Below, piece by piece: positions 12,990 to 19,636 of a stretch of DNA of 26,449 nucleotides. Origin of the DNA: a virus; the IMG/VR virus record IMGVR_UViG_3300028844_007281, positions 1 to 26,449 of that record, one strand, 5' to 3'. Every line of letters begins with the position of its first letter. Within the stretch, counting starts at the first letter, position 1. The notes under the pieces were generated by a model. That model ran no database searches, was not told where the DNA came from, and saw nothing but the letters and a program-made list of their open reading frames with translations. A program made the translations under genes and the position numbers.

Positions 12990-13215
12990 TGCGCATGCAC
13001 AAGATTGTTTCTATGAGCAACAGGTTCAATATAAGAACGGTGAAACCATCACCGCATTTCAACGGTACGATTGTACCAATTCTCCACCACCAAAAGTTAT
13101 TGTGGTTGAGAAAGAAGCAGAGCCAAAAACTTTAGGTGATTGGTTATTTAGACTCGAAGAAAATGATTCCTTGAGTCATGTATTAAGTGCTCTAGTCAGT
13201 GGAGGAGTTCTATGA
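12940..13215 (+). CDS. Secreted/periplasmic protein (91 aa)
   Basis: ATG 12940 follows GAGGA and gives a signal peptide: basic n-region (MVTRC), hydrophobic core (AILLLWITIG) and TSAHA cleavage before QDC. An upstream in-frame ATG at 12889 would bury this signal. The mature part has two Cys (CFYEQQVQY...RYDC), likely a disulfide in the periplasm, then a PPP linker and an acidic helix. The gene overlaps its left neighbour by 50 bases and its right neighbour by four. With the membrane protein and lipoprotein that follow it forms an envelope-directed group. No family is recognised. Confidence 0.7.
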   Translation: MVTRCAILLLWITIGTSAHAQDCFYEQQVQYKNGETITAFQRYDCTNSPPPKVIVVEKEAEPKTLGDWLFRLEENDSLSHVLSALVSGGVL

Positions 13216-13337
13216 TTAGATTTATGTTAGGTGTTATTGCTGGAGTGGCACTCGTTATATTATATCCAGATATTTTAACTTGGTTTGTCGATAGTGGCAG
13301 CCGTGATGCAATCATCGAAAGTTTGAAGGAGCTATAA
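13212..13337 (+). CDS. Single-pass membrane protein (41 aa)
   Basis: The start overlaps the upstream TGA (ATGA), with GGAGGAG before it. Residues 2-18 are hydrophobic (IRFMLGVIAGVALVILY), an uncleaved membrane anchor, followed by DILTWFVDSGSRDAIIESLKEL, an amphipathic helix. The signal-anchor layout and position between a secreted protein and a lipoprotein resemble small i-spanin-like or toxin-like peptides, but neither can be shown. It ends one base before the lipoprotein start. Confidence 0.62.
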   Translation: MIRFMLGVIAGVALVILYPDILTWFVDSGSRDAIIESLKEL

Positions 13338-13338
13338 G

Positions 13339-13998
13339 ATGAAAAAGATTATGTTACTACCTATTGTTGCAATGGCTGCAGCATGTGATAAGACACCGCC
13401 CGATGTGTCAATGTCAAAAGAATTGTTTGAGTATAAGAAAGCTCAGGTTGAAAACCAAATTGATGAGATGCCTAAGTGGTATACTAATATTCCATCCGAA
13501 GAAGATGCAGTCTATGCAGTCGGTACTGCAGTAACTCCTGATTTACAATTAGCAGTTGATATTGCAGTGCTTTCGGCTAAGACAACTCTAGCTGATCGAG
13601 TAGATAGTCGTATTCGTTCTCAAATGAAACTATTCAAGACTAAAGTCGGTGCAACTGATTTTGATGCTACCGTTCAAAATAATTTTGAACAGGTAACTCG
13701 TAATTTAATTGCCGATGCTGATGTTGCTGGTTACTCTGTAAAAGAACAACAGATTGTTCAGAATGGCACTCAGTATCGTGCTTATGTTTTACTCGAGTAT
13801 AAGAATGCTACAGCTAATGCTGTTATTAAAACTCGTATCAGTCAGAACGAGTACTTACTTGAAAAGCTTCGCGAAACAAAAGCGTTTAAAGAGCTTGATG
13901 ATAATGTAGCTGCACAAAAAGCTGATGAGCTAGCTGAAGCAAAAGTGCTCGTAGACGCAATTAACGGTGTACAATCGGATAAAACTGTGGTAGAATAG
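13339..13998 (+). CDS. LPP20-like lipoprotein (219 aa)
   Basis: The signal peptide MKKIMLLPIVAMAAAC ends in a lipobox with Cys16, followed by Asp17. Asp after the Cys is the usual inner-membrane retention signal in enterobacteria, although rules vary. The mature part contains PKWYTNIPSEEDAVYAVGTA (45-64) and an Ala-rich helix, the hallmark of the LPP20 lipoprotein family, then a long central helical region and a RAYVLLEYKNA strand. Such proteins bind envelope partners in bacteria; in phages they are rarely described. AAGGAG lies upstream. Function in the phage is unknown. Confidence 0.75.
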   Translation: MKKIMLLPIVAMAAACDKTPPDVSMSKELFEYKKAQVENQIDEMPKWYTNIPSEEDAVYAVGTAVTPDLQLAVDIAVLSAKTTLADRVDSRIRSQMKLFKTKVGATDFDATVQNNFEQVTRNLIADADVAGYSVKEQQIVQNGTQYRAYVLLEYKNATANAVIKTRISQNEYLLEKLRETKAFKELDDNVAAQKADELAEAKVLVDAINGVQSDKTVVE

Positions 13999-14002
13999 AA
14001 TA

Positions 14003-14191
14003 ATGGAAAATATGTCTAGTGATAGAATGATGGCTATTCGAGTATTTGAAGGTGAGCTAAATAGAATGAAAGCTATTACTGAAGGTAACTACGATCCTGT
14101 GCAAAAGCTTGTTCGTAGATATCTTCAAGAGCGTATTAATGACATGACTCGAAAAGGCCATAATGCATCAACACTTGTGGAGTATCGATAA
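14003..14191 (+). CDS. Small hypothetical protein (62 aa)
   Basis: The frame starts at ATG 14003 or at ATG 14012; ribosome-site support is weak for both. The product is basic and helical (MMAIRVFEGELNRMKAI and KLVRRYLQERINDMTRKGH), with no membrane segment. It lies four bases after the lipoprotein stop and two bases before the next gene. Function is unknown. Confidence 0.58.
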   Translation: MENMSSDRMMAIRVFEGELNRMKAITEGNYDPVQKLVRRYLQERINDMTRKGHNASTLVEYR

Positions 14192-14193
14192 TT

Positions 14194-14544
14194 ATGACAA
14201 TGCACTTGGTTCGTGGTATGACTACCATTAGTACTCGTAAGCGTAAGGCTCGGCAAAAGACTGTTGCAGTCCTTGAAGAAGAACGTAAGACAGCGAAGCT
14301 CCTCAAGTCTTTAGGCTATGATCGCAACGCTGGCCGTAAGTATAAGGCTCCTATGCCTGACTATACGGTACGTAGCACTATTCCAACAAGCGATGTTATA
14401 ATGCCAGTGTCCGGCAAGCGTCATGAAAATCGCTATACTGGCGATGAGCTTGCCGGCATTGGCACCCTCCATAAATCCAACATGGTTCCTATTCGTAAGG
14501 ATAGTAATGATGCACATGAAATCGCCAGAATGCGTAGGGGATAA
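14194..14544 (+). CDS. Conserved marine-phage hypothetical protein (116 aa)
   Basis: GGAG precedes ATG 14194. The product is strongly basic at the N-terminus (TRKRKARQKT), then has PDYTVRSTIPTSDVIMP, ENRYTGDELAGIGTLHKSN and a C-terminal AHEIARMRRG. This block order is one I associate with proteins widely present in T4-like and other marine phages without assigned function. Basic charge suggests nucleic acid or polymerase contact, which is inference. An antisense frame over 14311-14574 is not credible. Confidence 0.7.
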   Translation: MTMHLVRGMTTISTRKRKARQKTVAVLEEERKTAKLLKSLGYDRNAGRKYKAPMPDYTVRSTIPTSDVIMPVSGKRHENRYTGDELAGIGTLHKSNMVPIRKDSNDAHEIARMRRG

Positions 14545-14619
14545 ACTATACATCATTTGTTTATGAATGCACACCAGAAGGTGCCACTAAAAAAAGTTAC
14601 AGCAATATGCATTTTTTCC

Positions 14620-14648
14620 TTTACTTTTACGTCAAAGTGTGGTAGAAT
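14620..14648 (+). promoter_or_regulatory. Sigma70-type promoter
   Basis: TTTACT (14620-14625), 17 bases, TAGAAT (14643-14648), followed by a leader with AAAGAGGAG before ATG 14679. Between 14545 and 14619 I see no gene; a weak CACC-AGAA-GGTG hairpin there has no T run. Confidence 0.72.
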
Positions 14649-14678
14649 AGTAGTATAATAAAGAAAGAGGAGTATATT

Positions 14679-14867
14679 ATGGAAAAAACATATGCATATA
14701 AGTACGGTGAGTTACTAATACTTGCACAAACACTAGCTCATACAGTTAAAGAAGATATTCGGCTGGATGCAAATGGGCCATATGCTTTTGCCCATAAACT
14801 TGTATTAGCTCAAGCTAATGCAGTTCAGGATCTTATTGTAGAACATGAAAAGAGAGGTAAGGAATAA
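14679..14867 (+). CDS. Small hypothetical protein (62 aa)
   Basis: AAAGAGGAG lies ahead of ATG 14679, behind the promoter at 14620. The product is almost all helix (AYKYGELLILAQTLAHTVKE, then AFAHKLVLAQANAVQDLIVEHEKR) and resembles a two-helix hairpin with a DANGP turn. It overlaps the next start (TAATGG). Function is unknown; co-transcription with the 372-aa protein and gp33 suggests a part in the replication/transcription switch. Confidence 0.65.
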   Translation: MEKTYAYKYGELLILAQTLAHTVKEDIRLDANGPYAFAHKLVLAQANAVQDLIVEHEKRGKE

Positions 14868-15985
14868 TGGCAAAACGTAAACAGAAACTTAGGGCTAAAG
14901 CTAAAACAGGTTTATCAGCAGTTCCTATTGATAAAGGATTTAGTGCTGCTGTAGATTACTTTCATATGAATGTTGATCGTAAAGATCTTATTAACACTAT
15001 GAAGTCATATGTAAAAAAGAATATGGACAAAGAACAAGCACGATATGTTCTATCATGTCCGGACTATAAGTTCTATGCGTTTACTCATAAATGTGCTACA
15101 GCATTTTGGATTGATGCTGGTTTACCTTCAGATGATAAGGTTAAACAATATGCTGAAGGACTATATAAGCATTTAATTGAATGCACTGAAATGGGTAAGA
15201 AGCTATACTTTGAAAAGCAAGCTAAGCTAAAAGACTCAGATAAAGTTGTATCTCTTTCTCCGATGCAAAGATTGCAAAACAAAATAGGTAATACCATTAT
15301 GCAAGATCTCCTTGATCTAGAAGATCAATGGATGGATGGAGAAAAAGCTGAACTAGATATTTACCAAGAATTTAAACGACACGGTTTGCCTAACAGCGCT
15401 ACTAACGCTGTAAGGCCGGTGATTGAGGGATGGTTACTAGATTATGGTGATGCATACCATAAGCGTTGTCCTGATGCTGTTGAAGGTTATGCACATGTGA
15501 AAAGACCTGAACTCAATCGCCGCATTAAATGTTGTGAAGCTATGCTAGCTGATCTAGATAAACTTAAAGCTGCGGCTAAAGCTACTCGAGCTACAAAGGT
15601 GAAAGGTCCTAAAGCTGCGGATAAACAAATCACTCGAGTTCAATACAAAAAAGAAGATAACGAGTTTAAGTTGGTGTCTATACCACCTATCAAAATGGTT
15701 GGTCAAACTCGGCTATTCACATTTAATACTAAGACTCGTATCCTTTCTGAGTATATTACTCAAGCTGCAAATGGATTTGAGATCTCAGGTACATCACTTA
15801 AGAATTTCGATAAAGTTAATAGTAGGTGTACTAAACTTAGAAAGCCTGATGAATTCATTGCTATTGTTCAGAATAAGAGTGTAACTCAAATCGATAAGGA
15901 GTTCAAACAACTTACTACTAAAGTCAATGTACCAAATGGTAGATTGAATATGGATACAATATTACTAAGGGCATTAGACAAATGA
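14867..15985 (+). CDS. Conserved T4-like protein upstream of gp33 (372 aa)
   Basis: This large soluble protein starts with a Lys/Arg-rich tail (MAKRKQKLRAKAK), continues with a helical domain (to about 230) with CPDYKFY and AFWIDAGLPSDD segments, then a Lys/Ala-rich linker (DLDKLKAAAKATRATKVKGPKAADK, in two parts around residues 226-250) and a C-terminal beta-rich domain with TRLFTFNTKTRILSEY and LRKPDEFIAIVQNKS. Proteins of this layout occur beside gp33/gp32 in marine T4-like phages as I recall. The basic ends suggest DNA or RNA binding. The start of gp33 overlaps its stop. Function is unknown. Confidence 0.75.
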   Translation: MAKRKQKLRAKAKTGLSAVPIDKGFSAAVDYFHMNVDRKDLINTMKSYVKKNMDKEQARYVLSCPDYKFYAFTHKCATAFWIDAGLPSDDKVKQYAEGLYKHLIECTEMGKKLYFEKQAKLKDSDKVVSLSPMQRLQNKIGNTIMQDLLDLEDQWMDGEKAELDIYQEFKRHGLPNSATNAVRPVIEGWLLDYGDAYHKRCPDAVEGYAHVKRPELNRRIKCCEAMLADLDKLKAAAKATRATKVKGPKAADKQITRVQYKKEDNEFKLVSIPPIKMVGQTRLFTFNTKTRILSEYITQAANGFEISGTSLKNFDKVNSRCTKLRKPDEFIAIVQNKSVTQIDKEFKQLTTKVNVPNGRLNMDTILLRALDK

Positions 15986-16224
15986 CAGTAGAAGAACAGT
16001 TTCTCAATAAAGCTAAATTTTCAAAGATGGTAGAAAAAGCAGTAGGTGATTTAAAGATTACTTACATGGATGCTATTCTATACATCTGTGAAAAGAACGA
16101 TATTGAGCCAGAGGATGTAAAGAAATTTGTATCCCCTATCATAAAAGGAAAGCTTGAAGCTGAGGCTATGAATCTTAACTTCATTCCAAAAACTAATTCA
16201 ATTGATTCAGCATTATTCGAATAA
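15982..16224 (+). CDS. 33: Late promoter transcription accessory protein gp33 (80 aa)
   Basis: Length and pattern match marine-type gp33: MTVEEQFLNKAKFSKMVEKAV, a central YMDAILYICEKNDIEPEDV helix pair, FVSPIIKGKLEAEAMNLNFI, and a short acidic/hydrophobic end (SALFE). In T4, gp33 binds the RNA polymerase flap and the sliding clamp (through its C-terminus) and couples late transcription to replication; with gp55 it allows use of TATAAATA promoters, several of which are in this window. The gene overlaps the previous one (ATGA). gp55 and gp45 are outside the window. Confidence 0.8.
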   Translation: MTVEEQFLNKAKFSKMVEKAVGDLKITYMDAILYICEKNDIEPEDVKKFVSPIIKGKLEAEAMNLNFIPKTNSIDSALFE

Positions 16225-16230
16225 GTTGAA

Positions 16231-16238
16231 TATAAATA
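16231..16238 (+). promoter_or_regulatory. T4-type late promoter upstream of gp32
   Basis: TATAAATA lies seven bases after the gp33 stop and 64 bases before gp32. It abuts a sigma70-like promoter (16241-16269), so gp32 may be made both early/middle and late, as in T4. Confidence 0.65.
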
Positions 16239-16240
16239 GT

Positions 16241-16269
16241 TGTACATTACAGTCATACTGTGTTATAAT
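16241..16269 (+). promoter_or_regulatory. Sigma70-type promoter of gp32
   Basis: TGTACA (16241-16246), 17 bases, TATAAT (16264-16269). No MotA-like box of T4 type is evident. The leader carries AAGGAAA before ATG 16303. Confidence 0.72.
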
Positions 16270-16302
16270 AAATCATACATTGCAATATAAAAAGGAAATA
16301 CA

Positions 16303-17208
16303 ATGTCATTCGAAAATCTAAAACGCAACCGCGATCAAATCTCCAAACTCGTACAAGCAGCAGAAGCCGTCGGTGGCGGTGAGAAAAAGTCATACGCTGA
16401 TGAACGTGAATGGAAACCAACAGTAGATAAAGCAGGAAATGGATATGCCGTACTCAGATTCTTGCCAGCCGCAGAAGGTTCAGACTTACCGTGGGTTCGA
16501 TATTGGGACCATGGATTCAAAGGACCAACCGGTCAATGGTATATCGAAAACAGCCTTACATCTATTGGTCAACCTGATCCTGTTGGCGAACTCAACTCAC
16601 GGCTCTGGAATTCCGGCCATGAAGAAGATAAAGATACTGCCCGGAAACAAAAGCGTCGACTACACTATGTAGTTAATGCATTGGTTGTAGAAGATCCTTC
16701 TGCTCCACATAATGTTGGCCGTGTAGTACTCTATAAGTTTGGTAAGAAAATCTTTGATAAAGTTATGGATGTTATGCAACCATCATTTGCTGATGAGAAA
16801 GCTGTTAACCCATTTGACTTCTGGGATGGTGCAGACTTTAAACTTAAGATTCGGCAGGTTGAAGGTTATCGCAACTACGATAAATCTGAATTTGCTTCAC
16901 CTGCACCATTGTTCGGTGGTGATGATACAAAACTCGAAGAGGTATATGGTAAACAACATAACCTTAATGAGTTCACTGATCCTTCGAACTACAAGACTTA
17001 TGATGAACTCAAAGCTAAACTTGCACGGGTTCTCGGTGAATCACCTCAAGCCATGGGTGCACCTACTATGGCACAGGAATCTCAAATGAATGTTCCTGCT
17101 CCAGCACCTGAGTATAAAGTGGCTGAACCAATCACTGCAGAAGAAATGAATGTTACCAGTGATGATGATACGATGTCTTATTTTGCTAAGCTAGCTCAAG
17201 AAGACTAA
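16303..17208 (+). CDS. 32: Single-stranded DNA-binding protein gp32 (301 aa)
   Basis: The protein has the gp32 layout. There is a basic N-terminal cooperativity region (FENLKRNRDQISKLV), an OB-fold core with WKPTVDKAGNGYAVLRFLPA, GQWYIENSLTSIGQPDPV, RKQKRRLHYVVNALVV and VVLYKFGKKIFDKV, then NPFDFWDGADFKLKIRQVEGYRNYDKSEF. It ends in a Pro/Ala-rich linker and an acidic tail (TSDDDTMSYFAKLAQED) that would recruit partner proteins. Unlike T4 gp32 it has no Cys at all, so the structural zinc ribbon is absent, as in cyanophage-type gp32. It coats ssDNA in replication, recombination and repair. The stop overlaps that of the leftward 507-aa gene by four bases. Confidence 0.95.
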   Translation: MSFENLKRNRDQISKLVQAAEAVGGGEKKSYADEREWKPTVDKAGNGYAVLRFLPAAEGSDLPWVRYWDHGFKGPTGQWYIENSLTSIGQPDPVGELNSRLWNSGHEEDKDTARKQKRRLHYVVNALVVEDPSAPHNVGRVVLYKFGKKIFDKVMDVMQPSFADEKAVNPFDFWDGADFKLKIRQVEGYRNYDKSEFASPAPLFGGDDTKLEEVYGKQHNLNEFTDPSNYKTYDELKAKLARVLGESPQAMGAPTMAQESQMNVPAPAPEYKVAEPITAEEMNVTSDDDTMSYFAKLAQED

Positions 17209-18728
17209 TGGGCTAAATAACCATAGGCTTCCTCCATCGGCCTATCTGGATTATTTACAGTTGGCGGTGAGGAAGTCATTACAATATCCTGTTTAACAGG
17301 ATTATTTTGTGATGCATCTATTACAGTTGGTGTTGTATTTACACCAACTGTTCTATATTTTTCAAAATATTCTATAAGCGACATATTCATTTCTTTAGCT
17401 AGTTCTTTTATTTTTGTCATATCACTTATGCCAAAAGTTGCGCTCAGCATCGCTTCCTGAGCTTTAGCATTTTCTATCCTCCTAATATTAGAGGGAATAA
17501 TTTTTTTATTGTCTCTTTTAACTGCTACAAATTTTATTATCTCATCAGCAGTTGTTTTATCTGACTGTGTTACTTTTGCCCCAAATGCCTCAGCTGCTTG
17601 TTCTGCAGTCATTCCGCCTTGAGATGATCCTCGTCTAAGCATAGCATCTCTATTATCACTATTAAGAAATGCAGCGCGCTCTGCATTAAGTTTCTCAAGT
17701 GAGGCCATAGCATTTTTCAATGCAGCAGCATCACCAGCTGAGAATTTTACCCCGGTGCGTGGATCCATCGCATCTCGTTTCTGTTTGAAAAGCGTTTGTA
17801 CTTGGCTTTGAGTTTCATCAAGTAATTTTGCTCGTTCAGGTCTTGCTTGTCTAAAAGCATCTTTTTCAGCTGATGTTGTAATAAAGTCTGGAGCAATTTT
17901 ATCTAGTGAATCTAATATAAAATTACCTGCAGCTATTATACTATCTTCAACATTCTTTTTAATGTTTGCAGCTTTTTCATCTACAAGTTTCTTAAACTCT
18001 GGATCATTTTGATATCTGTCATATGCCTTATATAGACTAAAACTACCAGCAATAATAGCGCCACCAATGGCACCTAATGGACCAAGCACTAAACCACCTA
18101 TTGTAGTAAATGCTGCAATATTGGTAAGGCCTTTAGCGCTTTCACCAATAATTGGTGCCCAGTCAATATTTTGTTTAGCAAGTTCTGTTTCAACATAATT
18201 GCCTAATTCATTACTTGCTACTAAAATAGCAGATGCCAGACCACCAAGAATGGCACCTTTTGGTCCAAACATAGCTCCTATGCCAGCACCAACAATTCCA
18301 GCTTCCGTTAACGCAGCAGCAAAATCTGAGCCAGTCAAAGCTTTCACACCCTTTGCAATCTCATCTGCAAGCATTGCAGCTATAAGACCAAAAACACCTC
18401 GCTTTAATAATTTTGCTAGAAATGCTAGTGAGAATAATTTACCAGCACCGCTTAATAACTTACCAAAACCCATACCACCTAAGAAATTTCCAAGATTAAA
18501 TCCATCATCGCCACCATTTTTTTTAACTTCTTGTGTAGCAGTAGCTATAGTTGCTGCTTGATTATTTTTCTTTTCTCTAAGCGCTTCTAAATCATCAAGT
18601 CTTTTTCTTTTTTCAAAATCAAAAAAACCTAATATACCAACTTTCATTTCACTAATATTTTTATTAGTGTCTTCAGCTAGCTTTTTATTAGATAATAAAG
18701 TTTGATTAATTTCAGCTAGTGTAGCCAT
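17205..18728 (-). CDS. Large hydrophobic tail protein, tape-measure candidate (507 aa)
   Basis: The N-terminus is a helical/coiled-coil stretch (1-70), then a Gly-rich segment (GFNLGNFLGGMGFGKLL, 76-92). Three long hydrophobic Gly/Ala-rich segments follow (about 97-121, 144-172 and 201-231). The second half is charged and helical with low complexity and a Thr/Pro-rich end. This is a typical tape-measure composition: a helical body with internal transmembrane-like segments. The gene directly follows gp26 and its -1 frame extension, the same order as G/GT-tape measure in other tailed phages. T4 gp29 has about 590 residues. Identity is inferred from composition and position, not from family recognition. 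AAAGGGG precedes ATG 18728. Confidence 0.6.
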   Translation of the reverse strand: MATLAEINQTLLSNKKLAEDTNKNISEMKVGILGFFDFEKRKRLDDLEALREKKNNQAATIATATQEVKKNGGDDGFNLGNFLGGMGFGKLLSGAGKLFSLAFLAKLLKRGVFGLIAAMLADEIAKGVKALTGSDFAAALTEAGIVGAGIGAMFGPKGAILGGLASAILVASNELGNYVETELAKQNIDWAPIIGESAKGLTNIAAFTTIGGLVLGPLGAIGGAIIAGSFSLYKAYDRYQNDPEFKKLVDEKAANIKKNVEDSIIAAGNFILDSLDKIAPDFITTSAEKDAFRQARPERAKLLDETQSQVQTLFKQKRDAMDPRTGVKFSAGDAAALKNAMASLEKLNAERAAFLNSDNRDAMLRRGSSQGGMTAEQAAEAFGAKVTQSDKTTADEIIKFVAVKRDNKKIIPSNIRRIENAKAQEAMLSATFGISDMTKIKELAKEMNMSLIEYFEKYRTVGVNTTPTVIDASQNNPVKQDIVMTSSPPTVNNPDRPMEEAYGYLAH

Positions 18729-18730
18729 TG

Positions 18731-18910
18731 CTATCCCCTTTGGGCTTGTTCATTTTTTTCTTTTAAGTCTTCTGTAAGTAACGTTAGATATACTTCCCTC
18801 TCCCAAGGTATCATTAAATCTATTTCTGTTAAAGAGTATTGAAAATTTTGCATTAGTTGATAGTTAACTCTATAATAGTTTTCTAAAGAATCATGAGAGA
18901 GGTTTAAGAA
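18731..18910 (-). CDS. -1 frame C-terminal extension of gp26 (59 codons plus stop)
   Basis: Right after the gp26 stop, the -1 frame is open for 59 codons, from TTC at 18910 to the stop at 18733-18731. It encodes FLNLSHDSLENYYRVNYQ, LTEIDLMIPWEREVYLTLL and a Lys/Glu-rich end. The peptide looks like a conserved helical domain. There is no usual start codon before Met20, and the frame is closed by a TAA shortly upstream, so the natural way to make it is a -1 slip in gp26. The fusion would have 297 residues. Initiation at the internal ATG without a ribosome site is the less likely alternative. In position it corresponds to the T domain of tail assembly chaperones; a relation to gp51 is possible but not shown. 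Confidence 0.7.
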   Translation of the reverse strand, partial: FLNLSHDSLENYYRVNYQLMQNFQYSLTEIDLMIPWEREVYLTLLTEDLKEKNEQAQRG

Positions 18911-19623
18911 AAAAAATCCTGAATGCCTTCCAATACATTATGATTTTCTTTACCACATGATTCGCATGTAAACTTAACATCGTATTTTAATGTTGGCGCA
19001 TTTGAAATAAATTTATTAATTTCATTAAATTGACTAGTCGTTAATGAATTTATAAATTGATCGATTTCTTCATCTGATTCATTTTTTAACGAAATCAATT
19101 CATCTTCTGTCATTATACTATCAATTGATATTTTAATTGTTTCGTATACAATTTCAGTATTTGAATAATTATCTTCAGTAATAATTTTGTTGTTAATAAT
19201 TTCAGTGTAAGAAGGCCATTTCATTTTAAGAGAAATGTCATCATTAATTTTTACAATATTAGATTCATTTAAATTTATTAGTTCTGCATTCTCTAAATTT
19301 ACTACTACTTCGTTTGAATGCAAGCATGATTCATCTGAACATTTTACTGTAATTGTGGTAGTTTCACCTACAGCTTTAGTTCTAATATTTGTAAAAACAT
19401 AATCTACATCAAATGATGTAAGTTTCTTTTCATCTATACTAGGACAACACGCGCTTATTGTAGCTAAAATTGAATTAAGAATTTGTTTTTTATCTTTTGT
19501 TTCAAATGCCATTAACAATACTTTTTGTTCTTTCACAAGAAATGGTCTAAATTGTATTACTTCTTGTGTCGACGGTATAGTTAATTCATATTGAGGTGAT
19601 TCATTTAACCGTGGTAGTGCCAT
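18904..19623 (-). CDS. 26: Baseplate hub protein gp26, T4_baseplate family (239 aa)
   Basis: The conserved start MALPRLNESPQYELTIPSTQ, FRPFLVKEQKVLLMAFE (26-41), an FDVDYVFTNIRTKAVGE block (71-87) and two Cys pairs (Cys95/Cys100 and Cys220/Cys223, the latter in TCESCGKEN) match the T4 gp26 baseplate-hub family (PF12322). The Cys pairs probably bind zinc. It acts in assembly of the baseplate hub or as a tail assembly chaperone. TAGGAG before ATG 19623 includes the gp54 stop. The end contains a T8 run giving access to a 59-residue extension in the -1 frame. Confidence 0.9.
   Translation of the reverse strand: MALPRLNESPQYELTIPSTQEVIQFRPFLVKEQKVLLMAFETKDKKQILNSILATISACCPSIDEKKLTSFDVDYVFTNIRTKAVGETTTITVKCSDESCLHSNEVVVNLENAELINLNESNIVKINDDISLKMKWPSYTEIINNKIITEDNYSNTEIVYETIKISIDSIMTEDELISLKNESDEEIDQFINSLTTSQFNEINKFISNAPTLKYDVKFTCESCGKENHNVLEGIQDFFS
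18909..18916 (-). other. T8 slippery run, probable -1 frameshift site at the end of gp26
   Basis: On the minus strand the gp26 end reads GAT TTT TTT TCT TAA. The heptamer T TTT TTT fits X XXY YYZ exactly, with both P- and A-site phenylalanine tRNAs able to re-pair after slipping back one base. The zero-frame stop follows one codon later. Confidence 0.72.
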
Positions 19624-19636
19624 TTATAATTTACTC

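Noticed and set aside
14560-14610. Terminator between 14545 and 14620
   Set aside because: Only a 4-bp CACC/GGTG stem followed by A-rich sequence is visible; the T run at 14612-14617 has no stable stem directly before it.
17223-17245. Hairpin ATAGGC/GCCTAT near the gp32 end as a terminator
   Set aside because: It has an 11-base loop, no T run in either direction, and lies within the minus-strand coding region.
18199-18561. Plus-strand open frame of 120 codons opposite the 507-aa gene
   Set aside because: It is a mirror of Ala/Gly-rich minus-strand coding, giving a Pro/Ala-rich product, with no promoter or ribosome site.
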